A stretch of DNA of 64,000 nt, taken from Lachnospiraceae bacterium. Lineage in GTDB: Bacteria > Bacillota > Clostridia > Lachnospirales > Lachnospiraceae. How positions within the stretch are numbered: position 1 is the stretch's first letter; the number at the start of each line of letters is the position of its first letter. Of this stretch, positions 36,375 through 47,145 are shown piece after piece. The DNA lies in the NCBI GenBank assembly GCA_020860755.1, contig JAJBTQ010000033.1, forward strand, positions 1-64,000, given 5' to 3'. Below the pieces are notes generated by a model that saw only the letters and a list, made by a program, of their open reading frames with translations, searched no databases and was not told where the DNA came from. The position numbers were made by a program, and so were the translations under genes.

Positions 36375-38045
36375 TTAGGTCTGTGCCGGCAGTTTATATG
36401 AGCTTTTAAGCGAAACGATACGGTTGAACACGAGATGATCTAACGTTGTATCCTTCGCATCCACACAGAAGTATCCATTACGGACGAACTGGAACCGGTC
36501 ATACGCCTTCGCATCTCTCAGAGAAGGCTCTATATAGCAGCTGTCTATTACTGTAAGAGAGTTTGGATTCAGGTTGAGACTGCCGTCCTCGTTGTAGACT
36601 CCCTGCTCCTCATCGATGATATTTTCGTAAAGGTGTGCACTTGCCTGTACGGCATTCCGGCAATCCACCCAGTGGATCGTCCCGCGCACCTTACGTCCGT
36701 CCGGGCTGTCGCCGCCCCGGCTCTCAGGATCGTATGTCGCATGGACTACGGTCACATTGCCGTCCTCATCCGTCTCATATCCGGTGCAGGTGACAAAGTA
36801 AGCATACATCAGACGCACTTCATTGCCCGGATAGAGCCGGCGGTATTTTTTCGGCGGCTCGATCATAAAATCCTCCCGCTCGATCCATACCTCACGGCTG
36901 AAGGGAAGCTGGCGGGTGCCCATCTCGGGATTTTCCGGATTGTTGTCCGCGGGAAGCTCCTCCGTCTGATCTGCCGGATAATTGTCGAGCACGAGTTTGA
37001 TCGGATCTAAAATTGCCATGACGCGCGGCGCCGACATCTTTAAGTCCTCCCGGATGCAGTACTCTAACATCGGGTATTCTACAGAGCTGTCCCTCTTTGA
37101 TACTCCGCACAGATCGACAAAGGTGCGGATCGAGGAGGGCGTAAATCCTCTCCGTTTAAGAGCGGCGATCGTGACGAGCCTGGGGTCGTCCCAGCCGTCC
37201 ACGATACCTTCTTCCACCAGCTTTTTAATGTATCGCTTGCCGGTCACAACATTGGTCAGATACAGCTTCGCAAACTCGATCTGTTTTGGCGGATGAACAA
37301 ACTCCACCTCGCGCACGACCCAGTCGTAGAGCGGACGATGATCCTCAAATTCAAGCGTACAGATGGAGTGCGTGACTCCCTCAAAGGCATCCTCGAGCGG
37401 ATGCGCAAAATCGTACATCGGATAGATGCACCAGGTGTCACCGGTCCGGTGATGACTCATATGCGCCACACGGTAGATCACGGGGTCTCGCATGTTCATG
37501 TTCGGAGAGGCCATGTCGATCTTCGCGCGAAGCACTTTTTCGCCGTCGGCGTAGACGCCGTTTTTCATATTTTCAAACAGTTCTAAATTTTCCTCTACGC
37601 TTCTGTCGCGGTAGGGGCTTTCCCTGCCGGGCTCAGTAAGCGTGCCGCGGTACTCCCGGATCTCGTCGGCTGTCAGGTCGCACACATAGGCCTTTCCCTT
37701 TTTGATCAGCTTGATCGCAGCCTCGTACATCTGCTCAAAATAATCGGACGCGTAATACAGACGATCCTCCCAGTCCGCGCCGAGCCAGGCGACGTCAGCC
37801 AGGATGGAATCCACAAACTCTTCCTTTTCCTTCGTCGGATTCGTATCGTCAAAGCGCAGGTTGAACTTTCCGTGATATTCCTCTGCCAGCCCGTAGTTTA
37901 AAAGAATTGACTTGGCGTGCCCGATGTGAAGATATCCGTTCGGCTCCGGAGGGAACCGCGTACAGACCTCCTCACAGTCTCCGTCTGCGATGTCGCGGTC
38001 AATGATCTGCTCTATAAAATTTCTTGAGACAGGTTCCTGTTCCAT
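36375..38045 (-). CDS. glnS: Glutaminyl-tRNA synthetase
   Basis: Class I synthetase of 556 residues charging tRNA-Gln directly. The HIGH box is [14 protein letters not shown] near residue 32. The KMSKS-equivalent loop reads [10 protein letters not shown], a departure from the usual [23 protein letters not shown] follows. The C-terminal two beta-barrel anticodon-binding domains are present at full length. It lies 21 bases after the rhomboid-like gene on the same strand. Confidence 0.95.
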   Translation of the reverse strand: MEQEPVSRNFIEQIIDRDIADGDCEEVCTRFPPEPNGYLHIGHAKSILLNYGLAEEYHGKFNLRFDDTNPTKEKEEFVDSILADVAWLGADWEDRLYYASDYFEQMYEAAIKLIKKGKAYVCDLTADEIREYRGTLTEPGRESPYRDRSVEENLELFENMKNGVYADGEKVLRAKIDMASPNMNMRDPVIYRVAHMSHHRTGDTWCIYPMYDFAHPLEDAFEGVTHSICTLEFEDHRPLYDWVVREVEFVHPPKQIEFAKLYLTNVVTGKRYIKKLVEEGIVDGWDDPRLVTIAALKRRGFTPSSIRTFVDLCGVSKRDSSVEYPMLEYCIREDLKMSAPRVMAILDPIKLVLDNYPADQTEELPADNNPENPEMGTRQLPFSREVWIEREDFMIEPPKKYRRLYPGNEVRLMYAYFVTCTGYETDEDGNVTVVHATYDPESRGGDSPDGRKVRGTIHWVDCRNAVQASAHLYENIIDEEQGVYNEDGSLNLNPNSLTVIDSCYIEPSLRDAKAYDRFQFVRNGYFCVDAKDTTLDHLVFNRIVSLKSSYKLPAQT

Positions 38046-38066
38046 AAAAATACTCCCTTACTTCTT

Positions 38067-39020
38067 TTATTGTACATGCTTATGCGTAAAAAGGTGATCC
38101 TGACAGTATTCATAATTTCCGTTGCACTTAGAGCAATACCGGAAGGTCAGGTTCGGATCATCGAGTTCCGTGCGGCCGCAGATCGCGCACTTGTGGATCG
38201 GTGCCCCGCCCTGGCGGGAATAACTCTGCGGATTGCTTCCGGACGCATTGCCGGCTGCGTTGCCGGCATTGTTACGGGTCGTATTCCGGGAGGAACTGCG
38301 GGACATTCTGCGCGCACTTCTCCCATTGGAAGTCCCGTTCACCGCACGTTTATAGTTATTTCGTCGCCTCACCTCATTCGGCGAAAACCTCTTGAAATTC
38401 CGCGTTGCCAAAAAATAGATCAGGAAGCTGACAAGGGAAGCGACGATCGCCACTCTCCCGGCAAGCGATCCGGCTCTTATAAACTCGTACACGAGCAGGA
38501 CAGCATACACGAGTCCCATCCACTTCATCTTGATCGGAATGAAAAAATACAACATGATCTTCATATCCGGAAAAGCGACCGCAAAGGCCAAAAAGATGGA
38601 CATGTTGATGTAGAACGTGCTGAAGCTTCCTCCAAATGAGACCGGTACGTTGACCCCGTAGATCACATACAGGACCAGCGCGCCGAGGATCGTGAAGATG
38701 ACACCGCTGAATATATATACATTAAAGCGGAACGCGCCCCAGGTCCTCTCCAGTGTCGTGCCGAGCTGATAGTATAAGATCAGCATGATCACGACAAAAA
38801 TAATATTGGAGTTGGTCGGCGGGATCAGCACCCACGAGATCAGCCGCCACGCCTGCCCATAATGAAAGATCAAAAAAGGCTCAAGTGTCAGCCAGTTTAA
38901 GATCTCCGGACGGATATAGAGAAAAATATATCCGACTATATAGCAGGCGATCACGTAACGCATCAGTCCCGTGATCGGATGTTTTCCGATTTTCCGCTCC
39001 ATTCGGTCAAGTAAACGCAT
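38067..39020 (-). CDS. Rhomboid-like membrane protein with zinc-ribbon tail
   Basis: Membrane protein of 317 residues with about six hydrophobic segments (about 20-215), resembling rhomboids in YGQAWRLISWVLIPP and GTTLERTWGAFRFNVYIFSG. The catalytic GxSG and the later His are not seen in the usual places (the segment reads GGSFSTFYINMSIFLAFA), so it is probably a pseudoprotease. A Ser/Arg/Asn-rich linker (about 220-270) leads to a C-terminal zinc ribbon with CAIC, YCSKC and a further C and H. A consensus promoter lies upstream, and glnS follows. Confidence 0.72.
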   Translation of the reverse strand: MRLLDRMERKIGKHPITGLMRYVIACYIVGYIFLYIRPEILNWLTLEPFLIFHYGQAWRLISWVLIPPTNSNIIFVVIMLILYYQLGTTLERTWGAFRFNVYIFSGVIFTILGALVLYVIYGVNVPVSFGGSFSTFYINMSIFLAFAVAFPDMKIMLYFFIPIKMKWMGLVYAVLLVYEFIRAGSLAGRVAIVASLVSFLIYFLATRNFKRFSPNEVRRRNNYKRAVNGTSNGRSARRMSRSSSRNTTRNNAGNAAGNASGSNPQSYSRQGGAPIHKCAICGRTELDDPNLTFRYCSKCNGNYEYCQDHLFTHKHVQ

Positions 39021-39054
39021 AAAGTTCTCCCGCCATTTTTAAAAATCTTATTTG

Positions 39055-39084
39055 ATTATAATCACTGAGGGATTTCTTTGTCAA
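39055..39084 (-). promoter_or_regulatory. Promoter of the rhomboid-like gene and glnS
   Basis: Minus strand TTGACA (39079-39084), 18 bases, TATAAT (39055-39060): full consensus hexamers with a slightly long spacer. Confidence 0.78.
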
Positions 39085-39115
39085 CGCTCCTCAAAAAAAG
39101 AAAGTGATACGACTC

Positions 39116-39143
39116 TTGACAGGTTCAAAAATTTGAGTATATT
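39116..39143 (+). promoter_or_regulatory. Promoter of the PQ-loop gene
   Basis: TTGACA (39116-39121), 16 bases, TATATT (39138-39143). The ATG follows 50 bases later with GAGAGG as ribosome site. Confidence 0.7.
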
Positions 39144-39192
39144 CTCTTAAGGAGACTTTACCACAATACGATGAAAAAGAGAGGAAAATGCT

Positions 39193-39516
39193 ATGTATTT
39201 ATGGATCAATTTATTTGAGGCTTTGATGATCATCTGTTTCGGGATCTCGTGGCCGATCTCAATCTACAAATCTGTCAAATCCCGGACGGCAAAGGGAAAG
39301 AGCTTAAGTTTCGAACTCTTTGTCTGGGTTGGATATATCTTCGGGATCACACGCAAGATACTTCAGATCAGTGCGGGGACCGGGCTTGACTGGCTGTTTT
39401 ACCTCGGACTCATCTTCTATCTCTTAAATATTGTGGAGATCACGATCGATATCGCTCTCTATTTCCGGAACCGGAAGCTGGATATGCAGCGGGATGCGTC
39501 CGTACCTGCGGAATAG
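39193..39516 (+). CDS. SemiSWEET/PQ-loop-like small membrane protein
   Basis: A 107-residue protein with three hydrophobic segments. The first carries the PQ-loop-like ISWPISIYKSVKSRTAKGKS, a pattern seen in bacterial SemiSWEET-type proteins that work as dimers in sugar transport. The second segment (FVWVGYIFGITRKILQI) fits too. Whether this protein transports sugar is not known. It is monocistronic between its own promoter and a strong terminator. Confidence 0.72.
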   Translation: MYLWINLFEALMIICFGISWPISIYKSVKSRTAKGKSLSFELFVWVGYIFGITRKILQISAGTGLDWLFYLGLIFYLLNIVEITIDIALYFRNRKLDMQRDASVPAE

Positions 39517-39550
39517 CATTTTCTATAGCTCTGTTATATCAGCTAATAAT

Positions 39551-39604
39551 AATCAGAATCCTTAAAATAATCGGAATCCTAAAAACAATCGGAATCTTAA
39601 AGGG
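39551..39604. repeat. Three tandem 18-bp imperfect repeats
   Basis: Units begin AATCAGAATCC, AATCGGAATCC and AATCGGAATCT at 39551, 39569 and 39587. They sit between the PQ-loop gene and its terminator and look non-coding. Confidence 0.7.
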
Positions 39605-39635
39605 CCGGGCAGATCATGCTGCCCGGTCCTTTGTT
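39602..39635 (+). terminator. Strong terminator after the PQ-loop gene
   Basis: Eleven-pair stem GGGCCGGGCAG / CTGCCCGGTCC with loop ATCATG, followed by TTTGTTATTTT. It may also limit the convergent activase transcript. Confidence 0.88.
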
Positions 39636-39655
39636 ATTTTGATGCTTTTTGGGGT

Positions 39656-42600
39656 TTATTGTTTTTGAAGGTTCTTTTGTGCCGTCGACAGCATCAGCTT
39701 GATCCGGTTTAACTGGTTGACTTCGCTGGCGCCGGGATCAAAATCGATCGCAACGATGTTGGACTTCGGATACTGTCGGCGAATCTCCTTTATAACCCCC
39801 TTGCCGACAATGTGGTTCGGCAGACAGGCAAACGGCTGACAGCACACGATATTGTTGACGCCGTTGTTGATCAGTTCGACCATTTCTCCGGTTAAGAACC
39901 ATCCCTCTCCGGTCTGATTGCCAAGAGAGACTATGCTTTGCGCGTTCTCCGCAGTCTCATAGATGCTGGAAGCCGGGATAAAATGCTTACTCTTCTTTAA
40001 TGCCCTATTGGCCGGCCGTCTCAGCAGCTCCGTTCCGCGGATCCCCCATCGGGCGGTCCGCCAGCTCCTGTTTTTAAAGCCGAGATGATCGGCCTTGAAT
40101 TTCGTATTATAGAAACAGTACAGGAAGAAGTCGATCAGGTCGGGACACACAGGCTCGGCGCCTTCGCTTTCCAGCAGTACCGCCAGATCATTGTTCGCCA
40201 TCGGCATGAACTTCACCAGGATCTCGCCGACGATGCCGACTTTCGGCTTCACGATATCCCTGCGGGGCAGGTTGTCAAAGTCCTTCACCATCTCACGGCA
40301 GTACCTGCAGTACTTCCGGTGACTTAAAAGGTGATCCTGTCCCACAAAGTCCGAAATGATCTTTACCCATTTGCGGTGCAGCTCGTTCGTAGATCCCTCG
40401 ACCGCCTCGTAAGGACGGGTGGCGTAGATGCACTTCATCAGGATATCTCCAAACACGAGCGCGTAGAGGGCATGCTGTGCAAGGGCCAGCGTGATCTTAA
40501 AGCCCGGATTGCTCTCGAGCGCCGAGAGGTTAAGCGAGATCACAGGAATCTGCGGGTAGCCCGCCCTCTCGAGAGCACGTCTTATAAAGCCGACATAGTT
40601 TGACGCACGACAGCCGCCGCCGGTCTGTGTCATGATGAGAGCCAGATGGTCGACATCGTACTTCCCGGATTCGATCGCGTCCATGAACATCCCGACCGTA
40701 ACCAGCGTCGGGAAGCAGGCGTCATTGTTGACATACTTTAAGCCCGCGTTGATCGCGTCTCTGGTCTCGTTGCCGAGGATCTCAATATGGTACCCGGCCG
40801 CGCGGAATGCCGGCTCGAGCAGTTCAAAATGGATCGGCGACATGGGCGGCGCGAGGATCGTATAGGTCTTTCGCATCTCCTCGGTGAAGACGGCGCGGTC
40901 ATAGCTTGCCGGCACGATCTCACGGTCGCAGCACTGTTTTTCCCGCGTGCGGATCGCCGCGATCAGCGAACGGATACGGATCCTTGCCGCGCCTAAGTTA
41001 TTGACCTCATCTATCTTTAAGCAGGTATAGATCTTACCTGACTTTGTCAGAATGTCGCTGACCTGGTCGGTCGTGATCGCATCGAGCCCGCAGCCGAACG
41101 AATTGAGCTGGATGAGATCTAAGTTATCCTGCGTCTTGACAAACTGGGCGGCCGCATACAGTCTCGAGTGGTACATCCACTGATCCAGAACAATGAGCGG
41201 CCGTTCCACCTGATTTAAATGCGAGACGGAGTCCTCCGTCAATACCGCAAACCCATAGGACGTGATAAGCTCCGGGATGCCGTGATTGATTTCCGGATCA
41301 ACGTGATACGGACGTCCGGCCAGCACAATGCCGCGATGCCCGGTATCCTTCATCCATTGAAGCGTCTCTTCTCCTTTTTTCCGCATGGTTTCACGGGCGA
41401 CCGAAAGCTCCTTCCATGCAGCGTGGATGGCCGGAGCGCTCTCCGCTTCTTCTATATCAAACTCTTCCCTTAAGACTTCAACGAGCCGTTTCGTCACGAT
41501 CTCTTCGTCAGTCAGCGCGAGGAACGGGTGGATCAGCCGCACTTCGCCGCGGTTGATCTCGTCAACATTGTTCTTGATGTTCTCCGCGTAGGAGGTAACG
41601 ATCGGACAGTTATAGTTATTGCCGGCTTCCGTAAACTCGTTGCGCTCATAAGGGATGCACGGATAAAAGATCGTCTTGATCCCCTCATGTATAAGCCAGG
41701 AAATATGACCATGAGCCAGCTTGGCCGGATAGCACTCCGATTCGCTCGGAATGGACTCAATGCCCATCTCATAGATCGCACGGCTGGACGTAGGGGATAC
41801 GATCAGGCGGAATTTAAGCTCTTTAAATAAAACGGCCCAGAACGGAAAGTCCTCATAGATATTTAACACGCGGGGGATTCCTAAGATCCCGCGCGAAGCC
41901 TCTTCCTCGGAAAGCGGCTCGTAGTCAAAGTATCGCTGCAGTTTGAACTCAAGCAGATTGGGGATCTGTTCCTTATTCTTTTCTTCCCCAAACGCGCGCT
42001 CACAGCGGTTGCCGGTGATAAACTGGCGGTTGCCGGAAAAGCGGTTGATCGTGAGCAGGCAGTTGTTCGTGCAGCGCCCGCACCGGGCGAGCTTCGTGGA
42101 AAACTCGAGGTTGTTGATCTCATCGATGGAGAGCATGGTGGAGGGCTGCCCTTCATAGCGCTCCTTCGCGATCAGTGCGGCGCCGAACGCGCCCATAATG
42201 CCGGCAATGTCCGGTCGGACGGCATCCCGCTCGGAGATCGTCTCGAAGCTGCGAAGCACGGCGTCGTTGTAGAACGTCCCGCCCTGAACGACGATATGCT
42301 TTCCAAGCTGATCCGGGTCGGACAGCTTGATGACCTTAAACAACGCGTTCTTGATGACGGAGTAGGCCAGACCTGCAGAGATATCTGCAACGGTCGCGCC
42401 CTCCTTCTGCGCCTGTTTTACCTTTGAATTCATGAATACCGTACATCGGGTGCCAAGGTCGATCGGATGCTCAGCAAACAGTGCCTCTTTCGCAAAATCC
42501 TCGACCGAATAGTTTAACGATTTCGCAAACGTCTCGATAAAGGAGCCGCAGCCGGAGGAACAGGCCTCGTTGAGCTGTACGCTGTCCACCGTATTATCCT

Positions 42601-43900
42601 TGATGCGGATACATTTCATATCCTGTCCGCCGATATCAAGGATGCAGTCCACCTCGGGATCAAAAAACGCGGCCGCCGTGTAGTGGGCGATCGTCTCCAC
42701 TTCTCCCTCGTCCAGCATGAGAGCAGCCTTTACAAGAGCCTCTCCATATCCGGTGGAACACGAAGAGACGATCTGTGCTTCCTCCGGAAGCATGCTGTAG
42801 ACCTCTTTTAAAGATTCGATGGAAGTCGCAAGCGGGCTTCCGTTGTTGTTGCTGTAAAAAGAGTAGAGCAGCGTGCCGTCCTCTCCCACGAGCGCCACCT
42901 TTGTCGTCGTGGATCCGGCATCGATGCCGAGATAACAGTTCCCTTTATAAGAGGACAGGTCTCCTTTTTGAACCGTTGCAGCGCCGTGGCGCTCAGAAAA
43001 AGCGTCGTAAGCGGACTGATCCGCAAACAGGGGATCTAAGCGCTCTACCTCAAATTCCATGTGGAGTTCGGAGGAGAGCTTCCCCATCAGATCCTCCATC
43101 GTGACCTGCGTGTCCTCCTGATAGTTCATAGCGGAACCGATCGCGGCAAAGAGATGTGAATTCTCCGGCAGGATCGCATGCTCATCGTCCAGCTTTAAGG
43201 TGCGGATAAACGCGGTCCGAAGCTCGGATAAAAAGTGCAGCGGGCCGCCTAAGAAAGCCACATGGCCTCGGATCGGCTTTCCGCAGGCCAGGCCGCTGAT
43301 CGTCTGATTGACAACCGCCTGAAAGATAGATGCGGACAGATCTTCCCTCGTAGCGCCCTCATTGATCAGGGGCTGGATATCTGTCTTTGCGAACACACCA
43401 CAACGGGCTGCGATGGGATACAAAGCCTTGTAATCCTTCGCATACTCGTTAAGGCCGCTGGCATCTGTCTGGATCAGGGAGGCCATCTGGTCGATAAACG
43501 AACCGGTACCGCCCGCGCAGATGCCGTTCATGCGCTGTTCTACGTTGCCGCCCTCAAAATAGATGATCTTGGCGTCCTCGCCTCCGAGTTCAATAGCCAC
43601 GTCTGTCTGCGGCGCATAGTGCTGCAGCGCTGTGGACACGGAGATCACTTCCTGAACAAACGGCACTTCCAAATGCTTTGCCAGGGTTAAGCCCCCGGAG
43701 CCGGTGATCATAGGACAGACCGTGAGCTGGCCAAGCTTATCGTATGCTTTTTTTACCAAGTCGGACAATGTCTCGCGGATGTTCGCGAAATGGCGTTCAT
43801 AATCGGAGAACAGGAGATTGTCCTCCCTGTCCAAAATGACTATCTTTACAGTGGTGGAACCAATATCGATCCCAAGTTTATAGAAATCAGAATTGCTCAT
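39656..43900 (-). CDS. Fused 2-hydroxyacyl-CoA dehydratase activase-type protein
   Basis: A 1414-residue multidomain protein. Two BadF/BcrA-type ATPase domains come first (about 8-260 beginning [12 protein letters not shown], and 325-590 beginning [15 protein letters not shown]), with cysteines for a bridging 4Fe-4S cluster in the second ([10 protein letters not shown]). A Cys-rich link ([11 protein letters not shown]) leads into a DUF2229 region (about 690-900) and a C-terminal HgdB/2-HGD-like region. Proteins of this make-up are thought to use ATP to push electrons to very low potential; the substrate is unknown. It is cytosolic, and probably the last gene of the run starting at the macrodomain gene. 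Confidence 0.9.
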   Translation of the reverse strand: MSNSDFYKLGIDIGSTTVKIVILDREDNLLFSDYERHFANIRETLSDLVKKAYDKLGQLTVCPMITGSGGLTLAKHLEVPFVQEVISVSTALQHYAPQTDVAIELGGEDAKIIYFEGGNVEQRMNGICAGGTGSFIDQMASLIQTDASGLNEYAKDYKALYPIAARCGVFAKTDIQPLINEGATREDLSASIFQAVVNQTISGLACGKPIRGHVAFLGGPLHFLSELRTAFIRTLKLDDEHAILPENSHLFAAIGSAMNYQEDTQVTMEDLMGKLSSELHMEFEVERLDPLFADQSAYDAFSERHGAATVQKGDLSSYKGNCYLGIDAGSTTTKVALVGEDGTLLYSFYSNNNGSPLATSIESLKEVYSMLPEEAQIVSSCSTGYGEALVKAALMLDEGEVETIAHYTAAAFFDPEVDCILDIGGQDMKCIRIKDNTVDSVQLNEACSSGCGSFIETFAKSLNYSVEDFAKEALFAEHPIDLGTRCTVFMNSKVKQAQKEGATVADISAGLAYSVIKNALFKVIKLSDPDQLGKHIVVQGGTFYNDAVLRSFETISERDAVRPDIAGIMGAFGAALIAKERYEGQPSTMLSIDEINNLEFSTKLARCGRCTNNCLLTINRFSGNRQFITGNRCERAFGEEKNKEQIPNLLEFKLQRYFDYEPLSEEEASRGILGIPRVLNIYEDFPFWAVLFKELKFRLIVSPTSSRAIYEMGIESIPSESECYPAKLAHGHISWLIHEGIKTIFYPCIPYERNEFTEAGNNYNCPIVTSYAENIKNNVDEINRGEVRLIHPFLALTDEEIVTKRLVEVLREEFDIEEAESAPAIHAAWKELSVARETMRKKGEETLQWMKDTGHRGIVLAGRPYHVDPEINHGIPELITSYGFAVLTEDSVSHLNQVERPLIVLDQWMYHSRLYAAAQFVKTQDNLDLIQLNSFGCGLDAITTDQVSDILTKSGKIYTCLKIDEVNNLGAARIRIRSLIAAIRTREKQCCDREIVPASYDRAVFTEEMRKTYTILAPPMSPIHFELLEPAFRAAGYHIEILGNETRDAINAGLKYVNNDACFPTLVTVGMFMDAIESGKYDVDHLALIMTQTGGGCRASNYVGFIRRALERAGYPQIPVISLNLSALESNPGFKITLALAQHALYALVFGDILMKCIYATRPYEAVEGSTNELHRKWVKIISDFVGQDHLLSHRKYCRYCREMVKDFDNLPRRDIVKPKVGIVGEILVKFMPMANNDLAVLLESEGAEPVCPDLIDFFLYCFYNTKFKADHLGFKNRSWRTARWGIRGTELLRRPANRALKKSKHFIPASSIYETAENAQSIVSLGNQTGEGWFLTGEMVELINNGVNNIVCCQPFACLPNHIVGKGVIKEIRRQYPKSNIVAIDFDPGASEVNQLNRIKLMLSTAQKNLQKQ

Positions 43901-43973
43901 ATAATATCCTTAATAGTAACTGCTATCATTTTCTTTACGAGTATACGACAAGAAAAATAAAAAAACAATATTT

Positions 43974-44960
43974 TTATAAATTCTTAATAGGAATCCGGAT
44001 CCTGCGAATCGTCCGTTCAAATCCATTCCACGAAAGAGCCAGTGTGATAAGCGCGGAGAAAATGACCAGAAGCAGCAGATGCTGTCCGATCCATCCTCGA
44101 AGCGGTGTCTGTGACAGGATCAGGATGATCAGTGGATGAAGCAGATAGATGCCGAGCGTATTCTTTCCGATCGTGCCGACATATCCCAGCGGCCGCCTCG
44201 GCACCCAGATGAGCAGGATCACGATCCAAAGGAAGGCACAGCCCCATCCGATCAGCCTCCATAGAATTGACGCGCCGTTTACATAGGCATCCCTTCCATA
44301 CAAATAGGAGGAATGTAATCCTGTCCCGACCAGACAGAAGAAGATAACCAAAGCCACCCCCGCCGCTGCTGATAAGATCCTGGACAGCGCCTTAAAGGAG
44401 TCTCTTCCGATGGAGAGCAAAATACCGTTCTTTTTTTCGTAGTAGCCCAGAAGAAAAAACGGAAGGAAGACAAACACCCTTGAGATCGCGAGAAAATTGT
44501 TTGTATCCGGCGTAAATCCAATGAGAAATCCCAGAGCCAGCGTAACACAAATAAACGCGATCTGTCTTTTACGATTGTCCGTGTCAAAGACAGGGATCAA
44601 AAGCTGCATAAACATCAGCGCCAGAAGGTACCAGAGCGTCCACTGCGGCGTAAAGATATCGATGGAAAGCCCGGGCGCCTGCCCGTCTTCGATCCAGATG
44701 ATCGCGAACCGCTCAAAGATCTGGATCAGCTGAAATACAATGTAAAGCGGAATCAGGGTCGCCAGTGTCTTTTTCGGATTAAATTTCGCAAAATATCCGG
44801 AGACAAAGAGGAATGCCGGCATATGAAAGCTAAAGATGATATTGTACAGAATCCGGGCATCATGCGAAGTCCCGAGCCAGGCGAGGACATGGCCCATTAC
44901 GACAAGAAAGATCAGGATCGCTCTTATGTTGTCAAATTGAACATTTCGAACCTTTGACAT
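43974..44960 (-). CDS. Acyltransferase 3-family membrane protein
   Basis: A 328-residue membrane acyltransferase with about ten hydrophobic segments. The opening RNVQFDNIRAILIFLVVMGH has the family's Asp and His. Such enzymes O-acetylate or O-acylate cell-surface glycans. The ATG at 44960 is preceded by GGAAGAG; a GTG five codons earlier is less likely. It follows the aldo/keto reductase gene by 25 bases. Confidence 0.85.
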   Translation of the reverse strand: MSKVRNVQFDNIRAILIFLVVMGHVLAWLGTSHDARILYNIIFSFHMPAFLFVSGYFAKFNPKKTLATLIPLYIVFQLIQIFERFAIIWIEDGQAPGLSIDIFTPQWTLWYLLALMFMQLLIPVFDTDNRKRQIAFICVTLALGFLIGFTPDTNNFLAISRVFVFLPFFLLGYYEKKNGILLSIGRDSFKALSRILSAAAGVALVIFFCLVGTGLHSSYLYGRDAYVNGASILWRLIGWGCAFLWIVILLIWVPRRPLGYVGTIGKNTLGIYLLHPLIILILSQTPLRGWIGQHLLLLVIFSALITLALSWNGFERTIRRIRIPIKNL

Positions 44961-44985
44961 GGATACTCTTCCCACTGGAATCGCA

Positions 44986-46164
44986 TTAAAAGATGTGGAA
45001 CCATTTGATCAGCCGCTTCATCACCCGGTAAGAAATGTTTTCCAGGTCCGAGGCAGCACCTTTAAGCTCTTTGCGGATCTCGATCGTCTGTGGACAGTGC
45101 TGCTCGCAGGCGCCGCAGCCGATACACTGCGAGGCGCCGGCCGGATCGTGCCGAAAAATCGTGCACTGCATATAGGTCAGACGCGCAGCCCTTTTGCCTT
45201 GAGAATAAAGTGTGTTCCAGGCGTTGAAGGCGCCGGGGATATCCACACCCTGCGGACAGGGCATGCAGTAACCGCATCCCGTACAGCCCACCTTCATGCT
45301 GTGGTTGATATCCGCCTTCACCTGCCGAAGCAGGGCAAAATCAGAATCATCAAACGCATTTACCCGGGCATCGGAGGCGATCGCGGCGTTTTCCCTGATC
45401 ATATCCAAAGAATTCATTCCGGAGAGGACCGATGTCACCTCGGGCTGGTTCCACAGCCAGCGAAACGACCACTCTGCCGCCGAATAGCCCCGCTCATTCT
45501 CGGCAATCCTGCGCTTTGCTGCTTCCGGAAGCAGATCCACGAGTTTGCCGCCCCGAAGCGGCTCCATGATCATGACCGGCAGGCCCTTTTCATGGGCATA
45601 GTGCAGTCCTCTTTTGCCCGCCTGCGTATCCTCGTCCAGATAATTGTACTGGATCATCGCAAATTCCCAGTCGTAGGCATCGACCAGTCGGCAGAACATG
45701 TCCGGACTGCCGTGGTAGGAAAAGCCGATGTGACGGATCTGACCGGACTCTTTCTTTTCCCGAATCCACTCCTCAATGCCGAGACCTTTTAAGCGCTCCC
45801 AGGTCTCAGTATCGGACAACATGTGCATGAGATAATAATCGATGTGATCCGTCCGCAGGCGCTTAAGCTGCTCTTGAAAGATCTTTTCTAAGCGGGAGGC
45901 GGATTTGATCAGATAATGCGGCAGCTTGTCCGCGATATAGATCTGATTCCGACTGCCCAGTCTCTCAAAGATCTCACCGATCAGTGCCTCGCTTCCGGAA
46001 TAGGCATAGGCGGTGTCAAAATAGTTGACGCCGAGATCGATGGCCTCTTTGATCTCCTGCCCGGCCTTTTCTAAGTCCAATCTTCCGTTTGTCTTGGAAA
46101 AACGCATACATCCATAAGCGAGTATGGACAGATCTTCCCCGTCACATCCCTTGCGATACTGCAT
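44986..46164 (-). CDS. Aldo/keto reductase with C-terminal 4Fe-4S ferredoxin module
   Basis: A 392-residue protein with an AKR TIM barrel (about 1-280) holding the tetrad Asp and Tyr in FDTAYAYSG, Lys in ADKLPHY and His in YLMHML. A C-terminal domain carries two clusters of ferredoxin type, CTGCGYCMPCPQGVDIP and CIGCGACEQHCPQTIEI. In this family the iron-sulfur domain likely passes electrons between ferredoxin and the AKR site. Substrate unknown. It is 10 bases after the TM1266-type gene, so the pair is probably co-expressed. Confidence 0.92.
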   Translation of the reverse strand: MQYRKGCDGEDLSILAYGCMRFSKTNGRLDLEKAGQEIKEAIDLGVNYFDTAYAYSGSEALIGEIFERLGSRNQIYIADKLPHYLIKSASRLEKIFQEQLKRLRTDHIDYYLMHMLSDTETWERLKGLGIEEWIREKKESGQIRHIGFSYHGSPDMFCRLVDAYDWEFAMIQYNYLDEDTQAGKRGLHYAHEKGLPVMIMEPLRGGKLVDLLPEAAKRRIAENERGYSAAEWSFRWLWNQPEVTSVLSGMNSLDMIRENAAIASDARVNAFDDSDFALLRQVKADINHSMKVGCTGCGYCMPCPQGVDIPGAFNAWNTLYSQGKRAARLTYMQCTIFRHDPAGASQCIGCGACEQHCPQTIEIRKELKGAASDLENISYRVMKRLIKWFHIF

Positions 46165-46174
46165 CTCAGCTCCC

Positions 46175-46432
46175 TTAATCCTGATATACCGCGCTGGAAT
46201 ATGCAGTCTTGACGCTGACGCCGTCGAGCTCCCCGATCTTGCCGGCCATGCTTGATATTATGTTCTGAGATGCATCCAAAGCTACGCAGATCAGGTTGAT
46301 CTGGCGCTTTCGGTAAGGAATTCCCATCCTGCCTATAATACATTCATTGTATTCGTGAAGGATTGCATTGATCCGCTCCGCGGCTTCTGTGTTTTCCACT
46401 ATAATACTTACCACTGCCACTCTGTTCTCCAT
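46175..46432 (-). CDS. TM1266-family iron-only hydrogenase regulator-like protein
   Basis: An 85-residue ACT-like protein. AVVSIIVENTEAAERINAILHEYNECIIGRMGIPY and the later ICVALDA match the TM1266 family, found near [FeFe]-hydrogenase genes and thought to regulate or assist them, possibly through a bound ligand. No hydrogenase gene lies in this window; its neighbour is the ferredoxin-like reductase. GGGAG precedes the ATG. Confidence 0.85.
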   Translation of the reverse strand: MENRVAVVSIIVENTEAAERINAILHEYNECIIGRMGIPYRKRQINLICVALDASQNIISSMAGKIGELDGVSVKTAYSSAVYQD

Positions 46433-46484
46433 GGTATCTCCCTTCCGGATTTACCCCTTATGAGGCGGACTTAAACGTCTTCGC

Positions 46485-47003
46485 TCATTTGGGTGAATCA
46501 TCCTTCGACAACAGTTCCTTGTAAAGATCCCTTGTCGCATCATCGTGCGCAACTAAATAAACCTCAAAAGCATCATCAAAATCTCCGCCCATGGAGCGGA
46601 TCGTCTGCACCGCGATCTCCGCCGCATCCCGCTTCGGATATTCGTAGATCCCCGTAGAGATCGCCGGAAACGCGATCGATCTTACGCGCTTTTCTTTGGC
46701 CAGGCGCAGACTGTTTTTGTAACAGTCGGCCAAAAGTTTGGGCTCGTTGTACTTTCCGCCGCGCCATACGGGACCAACTGTATGGATCACGTATTTCGCC
46801 GGCAGGTTATATCCCATCGTAATCTTTGCCTCTCCGGTCTCACAGCCTCCAAGCGTTTTGCACTCTTCAAGCAGCTCGGGTCCGGCAGCCTCATGAATGG
46901 CTCCGTCCACACCACCGCCTCCGAGCAGGGAATTTTTTGCCGCGTTTACTATGGCGTCTACTTCCAACTTTGTAATATCTGCTTTTACGACTTTTATCTG
47001 CAT
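46485..47003 (-). CDS. Macrodomain protein, probable O-acetyl-ADP-ribose deacetylase
   Basis: A 172-residue single macrodomain. [24 protein letters not shown] is the ADP-ribose-binding loop with catalytic Asn and Asp, and the second loop is [14 protein letters not shown]. It hydrolyses O-acetyl-ADP-ribose or removes ADP-ribose from proteins. The start MQIKVVKAD has AGGAG eight bases upstream; the open frame running 43 codons further back is not coding. An extended -10 (TGTTATACT, ending 47057) could serve as promoter. Confidence 0.9.
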   Translation of the reverse strand: MQIKVVKADITKLEVDAIVNAAKNSLLGGGGVDGAIHEAAGPELLEECKTLGGCETGEAKITMGYNLPAKYVIHTVGPVWRGGKYNEPKLLADCYKNSLRLAKEKRVRSIAFPAISTGIYEYPKRDAAEIAVQTIRSMGGDFDDAFEVYLVAHDDATRDLYKELLSKDDSPK

Positions 47004-47088
47004 GTTTATACTCCTGTTCTTGGATGTTCCTGTATGTATATGACTACTTATCTCTAAGTATAACAGATTTCTTTTTGTTTTGAAGCAT

Positions 47089-47134
47089 AAATTTGAATGC
47101 TGCTCATCCAATAAAATTTGAATGCTACTCATCC
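47089..47134. repeat. Two 21-bp direct repeats upstream of the methyltransferase gene
   Basis: Copies at 47089-47109 and 47114-47134, both beginning AAATTTGAATGCT, with one difference and a 25-base period. The second copy overlaps the -35 position of the predicted methyltransferase promoter, a typical place for activator or repressor half-sites. Confidence 0.7.
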
Positions 47135-47145
47135 TTGCCGGGCTG

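Noticed and set aside
39551..39604. CRISPR-like array
   Set aside because: The 18-bp units are directly adjacent with no spacers, and no cas gene is present anywhere in the window.
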